64,000 nt of DNA from Owenia fusiformis (taxonomy: Eukaryota; Annelida; Polychaeta; Sabellida; Oweniidae). The notes beneath the pieces were generated by a model. That model saw nothing but the letters and a program-made list of their open reading frames with translations. It had not been told where the DNA came from and ran no database searches. Where the stretch lies: positions 8,051,169-8,115,168 of the forward strand of contig CAIIXF020000010.1 of assembly GCA_903813345.2 (NCBI GenBank), in the 5' to 3' direction. The position numbers and the translations under genes are program-made. How positions within the stretch are numbered: the first letter of the stretch is position 1; each line of letters starts with the position of its first letter. This document shows, one piece after another, positions 42,901 to 54,900 of the stretch.

Positions 42901-45900
42901 AAAGAAAAACTTGAGATTTATAAAATGCAGAAATATCTCTTGGTATTTCTGGAAAATAGGCTTATAAAGAATACTATGAACAAAACATTTTGTAAAATTG
43001 TGATAAATTATCCTTCAACTTGTCTCCATCCTTTGTTGCCCCTTTAAAGGGCTCTTTTAGCCTCAATAATAACACAACATACAGGCATTTAATCATACTC
43101 CATGCTTTCATTACCAAGATATAAATTAGAAATTACATTTCGTAACTACTTGTCCAAAGGCAAGCACTTAATATCCTTTCCCTTTTGACTAAGTAAATTA
43201 TTAGCAGCATAAAATGTTGAATAATACCTTCATAATACATTTTACATTTTAGGCCATGACTAGAATTTTGAAAGCAGATTGAATATGATTGAGAAATAAG
43301 TACTAACTGAAGCTATCTTCACTATTCCAGATAACAATATCTTATTTCTTCAAACTCAAATTTAAAAGAGAAAATTATATAATAAGCAAGGAAAGGGTGA
43401 CAGGCATATAGATAGTCAAAACAAAATTAGATGAAAACATGGAATTCTATTAATTTAGTATCAATGATAAAATAGTGAAATTTTAAAATAAAAATGCTTC
43501 GTATATTGCAATCCGAACACTTAGTTACGAGTTTCATTCTAAATCTGAAATGGTAAATTCCTGTTATTTCCCAATATACTGATTTTATTTTTGTTTCCAT
43601 CATACCACTTGAAAATATGGGCATCCCAGTTGGATTGAACCTCATTTCACATTAGAGACTAAAATGTTCAATGCCAATCAACTAATGTTTTTGAGTTATG
43701 CAAATTCTGTCAATTGGAGCTAACAATTTCATTTCTTACATCAAACCCCAAAATTATATTAGATCTGTCATGTGGAGGCATCACTTATGTAATTTTGCGA
43801 TTCGATTGATTCCTTCGTTAATAATCAGCTCTAGGCCCTTGAGATTCAACTGTGCTTTTTATGAAAAGTTGGAACAGCTGTAGTATCTCATGTGTATAAA
43901 ATAACCTATGATATGATATTTAGATATCAAGAAAGAAAACTGAATCAAGAATACATTAGCTTAGTTAAATCAGTAAATGTAGATACTACAGAAAACTAAC
44001 AAAAACTAGGGCGGTAATAAAGAAAGATAGTAAGGGACTAAAAGGGCATATATCATGACTCATCCTTTATTCTCTTCAACATGTATTTTTGGACATTTAT
44101 AAATAGTTCCATTATATTATATCTTGACCAAATTACCAATACAAATAGAGAGATGGGGGGGGGGGGTTGTACCTATGTAAGGAGAGAGGTTAGTCTTGCT
44201 CAAAGACTGTATCCACCCCCCCCCCCCCTCTGTCACCTTCACTCTCTTTACCTGGCAATATACAGAGAGAAGGATAAAGGGGGGGGGAGTACAGGGTCTT
44301 TTAAGCAAGACTAGAGAGAGGTCAGACACAGGGTAAATGATAGGGGTAGCATCGAGCTGACAGGCTTCTCCTTTAGGAAACAATAGAATACAAGGCATGA
44401 GCCAACCACCACCACAAAAAAGTAAGAGGCTGTAACAATATGTCAACACTTCTGGTGTTGATGGAATTGCTGATGTGGCTTTTTACCTATGTCATAATAT
44501 GGCCTCACTTAATACACCCAATCAACAGACCAACTAACCTGTAGATATTTGTCAAAGCACTGGGTAACATAGGATGTTTAATTTAATCTTCTTATAGCGT
44601 GACAGAGTATGTTTAGCATGCACGTATAACAAATATATTGTTAGTCGTAATAATAGATAGTGTTACATTGAGTGTTATGATAACTGAAAAGTGGTTGAAA
44701 TGATATACATAAGAGGCAATCACAAGAGCTTCTTTAAATGCTTCAAACTATTCAAGTACAAACTCAGTGTTTGTCCCAGAGTTTGTCCCAGTTTTTATTC
44801 AAGCAAGTTCACAATTTTTTGAAGGTCAATTTCGTCGGAATTTGCATTTTATGATTCATCAAAGTAGGTGCAATAAGCTTTTCAAGAATTTTTGTGAATT
44901 TGATAATGAAAGACTGACTATAAGTATCACTGTCAGGATTTCCTCATCACTTAAAGTGATACTCAATGTCAAGGTCAAAATGCCTTTGTGTGGATAAAAT
45001 GACTATCACTCTTAAGCAGCACTTTAAAATTGACATAATCAGAGAAAAACAATTATTCTTTTAAATACCAAATTCAAGAATGCAAGTCTTACAATAAATC
45101 ATGGTATACCTGGGTTTACAAAATATGAACTGCTGCCGAGATAATCTCCCAGGGTCATTATGGCGAAAATAATCAAATATGATGGTTTGCTTTGTTTTTC
45201 ACAACATGACTCGGACACTTTTAAATCCTCCATTTTGTTTTCATTAGCTTTGATGTCATTTAACCAATCAGTGATGAGGGTCATCTCTATATAAATTTAT
45301 ATTGAAGTTGAGTTCATCTTTGAACTCTGGGAGTTTTTCCTCCTCTAAATAAATCTGATGTCATAACATAAGTCATAACATGGTCAAAATAAGATTTGAC
45401 TGTTTTTAATTTGATCATCAATATGGCCTTTGTATTTTTCCAGTCCTATAACTGTTAATATTTCTTTAGCTCCCAACTTTTAATTGCTGATAGCTTGATA
45501 GGTTTTTTGGTTTCAACATTTTCTATCGAGGATGTTCTAAAATTGTTATCAAAATGCAGGTATATAAGGGATTCCTTGACTTTCTTTAATTCAAATATAA
45601 TTATAATTTTCAAGCTTTAAGATTGAAGGTTTACCTAAAATGTTAGGTGTAGCATTGCTTCAGATGCCAAACGCCAACCACTAAGTGCCACTTTTTGGGG
45701 GTGACAAAAAAGTATGTTCATTAAAACAAAGTGTGTTTGTTACACCTCAGTATACTTTATATCACACAAAAAATGCTGGCCCTGAAAAAATATTCCAGAC
45801 AGTGTTCAATCCAATTAGGTCATCCAAGTTCCAGGCCAAAATGACATCCAAAACTGTTGATATATAATTACGATAAAAGGCAATTGCACGTGATGAAGCT

Positions 45901-48900
45901 TGATGGTTCTACATGTATTACAGCGAGGATCATGACAGCTAATAGAACTATGGTCCCTGTGGATAATATCAAAAGATATTGGCCTTTGAAAGTGGACACA
46001 AAACCAGGGAATTTAATGATAGATGAAATAGTGGTGTCAATTTATATCTTCCAATTCATTGGAAAATAGCTTTTAACCCTGGCCCGATGTCAGCCTGGAC
46101 AAATGATGCGATAACTGGGAATTGCTGTACAAGAAAAGTTATTAACAGATGATTGACCGTTACGCCTACACAAATAATGCTATTCATACTCAAAAATACA
46201 ATTTTGTATTTATCACCCACATACATCCAGAAAAAACACATTCTGATGTACCAGGCCCTCACTAATCAATGCTTTGGAAAGTTCCAAGACAAAGAGGACA
46301 TGTATATCACAATTTACGAAAATCTCATTTTGATATTGACCAGTCAAAAGCTTAGATTCAGGTTATCATGTTTTTACTTTTAGAATGTCAAGGGAAGAGA
46401 ACTAATATCAATTTAAATAAGATATTAACATCCACATCCACATAAGTCATTCCGAATTAATCTTGGAGAATGACTGATGTATGTCTCTGTTACTGATGAC
46501 TTCAATGTATCATCTATCTTCTCTTTCTAAATTCTCTAAACATATTATACAGTATGTGGTATGAAACCTGCACCAAAATTTAATTAACTATGGCCAAAAG
46601 CAAAAAATACATCAGACTAGAGAGTGATAATTCATTTACTAATAATGTAAATGCCATTGAATAGAATGTGGTATAATATCAAAAGATTTGCATCCATAGG
46701 ATGAATCTTTACACAAGGTAATCCTTCATTAAAAAACAAGGCATTTACATGCAAAAGATAATAACCTGCCATGTGTTATAGATGCTGATCCCAGAACACC
46801 ATCCATAAAAAAGTTAGATACTGAAATAATATGTCACTATTTGTTGTGGTGACATAATAAAAATGCTAATACCTATAATGAATATGTCACCACTTCTTGG
46901 TGGTGACATAATAACCATTGAATACCATGCCTCTGATTATGGTATCCCTAATGCTGTATTTAATTAGTTCAAGTTTTCTATGATGCAACAAACATAAAGA
47001 ATCAAGGAAATAATTGTAACACAATAATACATTTCAATCAATTAAAAAGCAAGCCCAATGTCCTGTTTAAGAACCTGTATTCTTACTATTGGAAATAGAT
47101 TCTAGCAATACTTTTCTACATGAATGTACTTGTTGAGATTTGATCAACTTGAGTTCTTGTGAGAAAATGAGGATTTCAGTGAGGGTGTTAATATGGGGAT
47201 GCAATTGACTTTATCCTGCATATCTACATGTACAGTGTAGGAGAGAATTGCTAGAATCCATTTTCAATGGTAAGAATAGGGGTTCTTAGACAGGACATTA
47301 AAGCTAAACCAATGCCTTTTTGAAATTTTTGGTTAGTACTATTCTTGTTAAGTTCAGCATAAAGAGTCGAGACCCATAATTAATGAGTGAGACCATGCAG
47401 ATTAAATGACTTACCCATGTACCATGCCATTCTCTCTGTAATTGACCTGGATAAACTTGCCAAACCTACTGGAGTTGTTGTTATACACTGTCTTAGCGTT
47501 GCCAAATGCCTGGAAGAAATCATAAACAACATCAAAAATCATATTTGGATGAAAATACACTATTAGGCATGTTCTATATAAGAATAAATTAAAGATTTGT
47601 TACATAGAATTTATAGAGATTATCCAATATGAGGTTCAGGATATTGGGATTATCCCGAGGCTGTTTATTTCGAGGGTAGCTATATTATATTGGCCAAGAG
47701 ATAATCTCAATATCCTGAGCCAACTATAAGATGATCTGTTTATCATAACTGAATGCTAGGTAAAATTCACAACTGAATGCAAGGTAAAATTCTCAACTGA
47801 ATGCAAGGTAATATTCTAAACTGAGTACAAGGTCCAGATGGACATAAATTTTCAACTGAGTGCACACTGATTTTTAATTAGATGCAATGTGACGTTCAAA
47901 TTCTTTACTTTAGGGATTGAATATGGGTTTTATTCCGAGGGACAATATGATATTGACCGCGAAGGGTAATATGATATTGACTGAGGGAGAGCAGCACATT
48001 GTTTGAAGTCTGCATGTAACTTCCTGTAAAATACACTGAACGAAATGCTTTTATCAATGAAATTAGTAAAGGTTAAAAATAACCGGGAAACAAAAATAGG
48101 TTAAGACAATCCAATTCGATTTTTTCCCAGGGACAATGCGATTTTTTCATGTAATACGCTCCAATATGAATTTTTCCCGGGACAGTATGCTTTTTTTCAT
48201 GTCATACGATTCAATACGATTTTTATTCCTTCATATTTCCCTGGGAAAACAGTAGTATTATGGAATATACTTATTATTATTATATCCTCTAATGTATTAT
48301 AACCTTTCTTAGCAATCATGGAAGAAACATGAAAATTGAAACACTCAGAGACAACTGACTTCGAATGAACAAAGTCTTGATTAATGTCATATCGTTACAA
48401 ATGAGTAGCTGCTAAAGATAGAAACTTCAATGAATACATACAAATCTAATTTTTCTTTTTTCTATGGAACATTTTGAATAATGACGCCTGCAGAAGCATG
48501 GTTCACACATATATCTTAATTTGAGAAAATCAATAATAAAATTGATTCTGTCGTGAAGCAGGAAATATTTCCATTAACAACTGCATCCAAGCAATATGAA
48601 AAAAATCTCTCAATTTAGTCTCTGAGATTAATGTTCAACCTGTGTCAAAATAGACAAAATCGTATCATATGATTTTATTTTCATTGTTTCATTTGAAAAG
48701 CCTTCAGAGTGAATTACATCATGTTCTGTATAATCTTAGATTGCCTCATGTTTTGCAACATCAAAAATATTTGGCTACACCCCTGCATTCCTAAAATTAA
48801 AATGTGTGTGACTTTCCGGTATCTTAAAATAGTGTTTTTGGTAGGTGTTCTGCCCACAGAGGTTTATTTAAGATAAAGGCAATGGGTCACAGGACTGAAA

Positions 48901-51900
48901 AGTGTTCTACTTATAGAGTGTGTTCCACTTTTAGAGGTTCATTAACATCAAGTCAATGGGTCATGGTACTTCAAAAGTGTACCACTTATGGATGTTCTAC
49001 TTGACATTTTTACCACTAAAGTCATATAACAAGTCACATTTCCTCTTTTCTACAAAATATATGACTACTATATACTACATAATTTCCAAGACTTAACACT
49101 CGCTTAATCTTCCTTAAAAACTTGAATGAGTTGCTGCATTTCTATTTAATTACTGACTTCATGTGTGTGTGTTTCAAAATCAGGACACCTAGGGGTCATT
49201 TTGTATGTTTTGCACTAAATTTTACACATTTTGTTCAATAAGTTCTGTTCTGTTTTGTTCATCTCTTGCAAATTAACAATATTCTTGACTGTATTTTTGT
49301 TACCAACAAGACCAGCTAGACATTATCTACATGGATGGGAAATATCATGGTTACCTTAACATACACTGGGGCCCAGATGCTGTTAGTAATATTATTGTAT
49401 ATAAAGCTCTCTCTTAAAGATGTAAAATCAAAAACTTGAAAAGGGTAACAGGTGCAGGGACATGTCAGAAGAAAAATTGAGGTCAGAAAAAATGTGATAA
49501 TATTACATGTTCTGCTTGGATGTAAATACAGTTTTCTAGTGTGTTGGTTTACATATTCATGCATTCCTTAGTGGAAGTAGATATTGCCCTTGTGATTTCA
49601 ATAGACTTTAGATACTCGTTTGTCATGATATCGCATGATCTAACTCCTTAACAATTTTAGGTAAACAGTATAGGGAATGGTGTATTGAGGGGAAAACAGC
49701 TAATAAAATGAGCATGCTTTCTTTTGCATTCAGCTTATTGCTTCACACAGACTTCATTCATAAATGTTTTAGAATCCAAGCAAACCTTGATTTCATAGCT
49801 GTAACATTAAATTCAATGACACATAAATAATATCATATTCTGACACTATGGGGGTGGAAATATGATTCAGTAAGGAAACGATTCCCAATTACTCAAATGC
49901 CCAGCTTTAGCAAGAGATCATTGCATTCTCAGCATGGATAACATAGATAACCATGACTACCTATTGTTACCCTGGTAACCCAGCACAACTTGTACACAAC
50001 AAAATATCAAATCCCAGAGATACTGATTTCAATATTCTAACAGCAACTTGAAGAATGTGAACCCATACATAAAAGAAATCTTAACCATATTGCAAAAAAA
50101 AGTAATAGTAAAAGAAATACAAATGAGATGCCTAAAATAATATGTGAAATATACAAAACACAAATTGTCAAAAAATGTATTAGGAAACGACTATGGTATT
50201 CTTCGACACATGTGTAATAGAGGAACTATTTTTAGTAGAGGTACTATTTTTAAGTGAAGGAACTTTGGCAGAGGTTTTATTGAGTTAATTACAATCACAT
50301 GAATTTAGATGGTTTCAAAGTTCATCAGACTGACACAAATATTCAACCAATGGCTTCATGGTGGCCAGAAACATGTTTTCGGAACATTTCCCGGAGAAAC
50401 AGGTACTTAAAACAAGATTGCCATTGAGAAAGATCAAAGAGAACTGTTACTAAAAATAAACCTTCTACTGAATTTATAACTCAAAGACCAGTCTTGAATC
50501 AAGCCCTTCTGTAGCTATAGTAGTAGTGACATAAAACCACAAATGGGCTTTTGAATTACTTATTTTTTGATTGTTTCACTTACAGAATTCAGTATTTCAA
50601 TTTGCAGAAAACTAGGGGGAGTGAATGAAAGATATTCATATACTTCAGTTGTTGCCCTTTGCACTTTCCTAACTGGCCCGATATTCAACAACAAACAAAT
50701 ACAAGAAATACAAATGCCAAACATCTAAATATTGAAAACCTTTGGTAAGAAGCCAGTGTTTCATAAAACAACTTATACACAAGAGACCCGGTAACCAGCT
50801 TATCTATGTTAGTCTGATCTTGCAATTCAAGATCTCAAGAATATAGCTCTCAATGAAGTATCTTAATCTTCTGACATGTTAACACTGAAACATTTCTTGG
50901 TTGAAAATAAACCAACTTCTGGAATTTTTGCTATTTTGAACTCTTGTTTCAACAAGTAGATTTAACCTTGTACTATTGTATTTTGCTTACTAAACATAGT
51001 ACAGGCCCCAATTGTTGATTTGATGTACTTTTGCAAAATTATGAATAGCCTTCATCTATGTTAAAATTGTTCTATAATTTATCTATTGAGTTTACAATTT
51101 TTCTTTAAAATTGGAGATAGGGGTCTTGTTTGCACTTTCATTCCAAAACTCATCACATCTTGGTGTATGGTCTTACTCGAAGTTGGATGATCCCATGATC
51201 TGTAGTAGAGAAAAAATGGGGGAGGGGGATAAGTTCAAGGGTGGTTTGATAAGAGATGAATTGCACCTTCAGATTTTAGATGAAAATTTCTTTAATTCCT
51301 TTACAATTCATTTTGCGATCTTAACAGAATATAATTTGACAAATTAAATGTAGAATCTTTCAAAACCTACAGATTTTTATTTATTTCATCCAATTTCAAA
51401 GTTTGGCAATTGTACACATTTCACCCAACTACATATCTTTCATCTTGGCTTGTTTAGAGTTTCTTTGGTAAGGCAGTGAGACCTCTATGGATCTGCAATG
51501 TACGTTGTAACATTTATTGATATGTATTAATTCATTCATTCACATCTAAGAATAATTTGGAAATGACGAATATCCCATGAATTCAAGGTTGTAATAATTA
51601 AATGTTGTCAAACCGCTTTCAGTCAAAAATAAACTTGTCATATAGATTAGGTCCGGGACTTTACAGATTGAATGAGGTTATCCTTGATTAACTAATTTCT
51701 AATTTATTTTGATCAATCTTTTTGTCATACAATTTGTTCTATTCATTAGGGATTTAAATGATGTTTCTGTAACAACCGAACTACGGAATAAAATGGGATG
51801 ATGGATTGCCCATAATATAGAAAATCTGAGCTGGGAATCTTTACATACACATAAATACTTTAAGTATATTTTAAAGCATATAAATGGTTTGTAAATGCCA

Positions 51901-54900
51901 GTAAAATCCTCTCATCATGTAGTAGGATTTATTACCTTACAAGGTCATATTACTTTTACAATACCAGATGCAGCTTCAATATTTCAATACCAATATATAG
52001 GAGGGTTATGTTATAGCTGGTTTAGAATATGGCATATATCCTGAGGGAAATATAAATATCTTCACAAAAACCACAGTGGAGTATTTATCATAAATATGCA
52101 GCGAGAGAATGAATCTTGCTTCCTCAAGATATCATTTCCATATCACATGAACTCGAACCCTCACATGATACATAATAATCTGTATCTTTCATGGATCTTC
52201 CAAACATTAAACATTTCAATTTAACTTATCTGTGATAAAAGAATAAGGTATAGGAGGAAATATTTTGCTTATAGCACGTAGTAAACAATACCAACAATGG
52301 GGTAACCTTAGATTTGAACTTTATTTATTGAGAAATAATATTCCTTTCAGTATCGTGTTACTCTGTGTGCACTGAGTCTAATTATAAACTACTCTCTGCC
52401 TAGTATAGACTAGATTACCATAGTTTACTATAGTTTAGCAGCCCCACCCCCAAGACCGATACCTGTGACAGCTCTAGTCTTAAACCATTTCACACCTACT
52501 GCTACTCTCAACCAATCAGCGAGCTTGAGGAACAAGTGCTAAATGCGTGCACAATAATTATACAATTACGTCAGAGAAAATGACCATATATTAGAAAATT
52601 TCTGATTCGCTCAGTGAGCAGAGATTTATTGAAAACTGAAAGAGTGAAGACGAAGCTCTCTTTTGAGAAGCGAAGTCCAACAAATGCAAAGGGTAGTATC
52701 ATGTACATATATCATGTATATAGACATGTATATTTTATATTAAAGTTTATATATATGCTCGAGTGTGTGTATATCACTACAATTATATCTTTAATGTAAA
52801 TAACTTCCTATTTTGATATCATCATTTTTATTATACATTATTGTAACTAATGTCCATGTAAAAATAGTTTACATGCTGTGTGAAACACATATAGAATCAA
52901 TAAGTCAGATTTAGACTGACATTGTTTAGTTAATAAAAGATATGAACATGTATATTGTAGATTTTGCCTTTCGGGACATGCATGTTTTGCGACTAATTAC
53001 ACAATACCAAAGATTAGGCACGAAATATAAGTAGCATACCATGCTAACTTTTTACCTTAAAACTTTAGGTATATTTTTGTCAGTAAATAGATTGACTGAT
53101 ATCTCACTACATGTATATGATAAAATAAACATGTGTTTACTTATGTACAACAATTAAAGTATACAAGGTATTGTTCAATGGCAACAAAAATAAATGAAAT
53201 ATGCTCAATTTAAAGTGACATTAGCCCTAAATCTTATTTGATTTAAAAGTTTAAAAATCTACCTTTAAATGTACTCTAGTAAATAGAATGAAAAATACAT
53301 GTACTATCTTTACAGTGAGTTCTCATCAACACATCCATAAATTGAAGTTGAAGTTGTGTTCAGCGTGTAAAATATATATCATTCCTATATAGAGCTCTCA
53401 AATGTGATAGTGACATATTAACTATGCTGAAAAATAGCCCAATCTTCTGTTTGTCCAGATTACTGTACTTTAAATGTCACTGCTTTTTATTTTGAGAAAT
53501 ATAAAATCTTTTCTCGTTTATCTTCTTCAGTTTTTTTTATAATGCTAGCCTTGACCCTAAAACTAAATATCTAACATTTATTTCATTTTGATGAGGAATT
53601 CTGTATTTACAGTGAATTGCAGCAAGAGAATTGGAGAGTGGTAAATTCCAATGAGAGAATAAGAGAGTGGTAAATTCCAATGAGAGAATTGGAGAGTGGT
53701 ATATTCCAATGAGAGAATTAGAGAGTGGTAAATTCTAATGAGAGAATAAAAAAGTGGTAAATTCCAATGAGAGGATTAGAGAGTGGTATATTCCAATGAG
53801 AGAATAAGAGAGTGGTAAATTCCAATGAGAGAATTAGAGAGTGGTAAATTCCAATGAGAGAATAAGAGAGTGTAAATTCCAATGAGAGCATTGGAGAGTG
53901 GTATATTCCAATGAGAGAATTAGAGAGTGGTAAATTCCAATGAGAGAATTAGAGAGTGGTAAATTCTAATGAGAGAATTAGAGAGTAGTACATAACAATT
54001 AGAGAATTAGAGAGTAGAGAATTCCAGTGAGAGAAGTGGGAGAATTAAAGAGAAGTGTAATGTATCATTCTGATTTATCAGAGTCCCTCTTTACCTAACG
54101 CTTTTGAGAGAAAATGAACTATTCCAAAAGGATAGTAAAGGCTGTGGATCCCACAATGGTAATGCATGTATTGCACCTAAACATTAGCCGATAGATTTAG
54201 AATACAGACAATAGTTTTAATACACAGATATTATGTGCCAAATAGTATGCATCTACAGTTGGGGACAAAAATAAATGACAGGTCGATTTTCGATCACCAT
54301 TTCCTAATTATGGTGGTCTGAAAGCCCATAATTTCCAATATTGTCTAGATACATATCCCTTAAAATTTGTATATTTTACATTTTGTATAATCTCATCCAC
54401 TGATTTATGGCCTCTTGTAAATTCTCTTATTTTTAACATGGGAAATCCTCACTTCAGCAAATCCACCTGTCATTTATTTATGTCCCCAACTGTATGACTA
54501 GAACAAAGATATTTTTGAATGTTTTACTTTTGCTTTGGAAATGTTAGAACACAGACAAGGCAGTAATGCTGAGATTGCTCTAGCCTGAAATTGAATCTCA
54601 AAATCATTTTTTGGGATAATCTAGCTAATTTGGCCTTCACCCTTATAATCCAAGGCTATATCCACCCCTTGTATAAGCAGGCCTAAGACCAAGGCAGAGA
54701 CTCAACAAGTCATCAAAAAATATATCCTGGGAGGGAGGACACATTCATAATACTATATAATACATGTACAAATAACTGGAATGGTTAAACCGAACTAAAC
54801 TGAATGAATCTTGTAGGTGTAGGCTAATTGCTATTAGCATAGGGTGAGGCAATTAGATTAATTGATAGCTGTTTATCTTAATTGGCCTTTATTTACAAGC

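Larger units (their letters stand above)
36826..47414. other. Intron 2 of MYO9 (10.6 kb)
   Basis: No host exon was found. It carries four or more copies of the CCACC-rich repeat, an A-rich tract, the 2.7 kb TIR element and G/C runs. The rest, including 36926-37700 with a CACGTGATC and CCGGAAG-rich stretch near 37255, is unassigned. Confidence 0.5.

Noticed and set aside
45857-46069. A 70-codon open frame ([20 protein letters not shown]...) in intron 2
   Set aside because: No recognisable family and no splice partners.
48800-49010. A further pogo-like MITE
   Set aside because: GTGTTC-type repeats are present, but no paired ends or TA duplication could be defined.
53612-54045. CRISPR-like array of regular repeats
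   Set aside because: The units are head-to-tail without spacers; it is a eukaryotic minisatellite.
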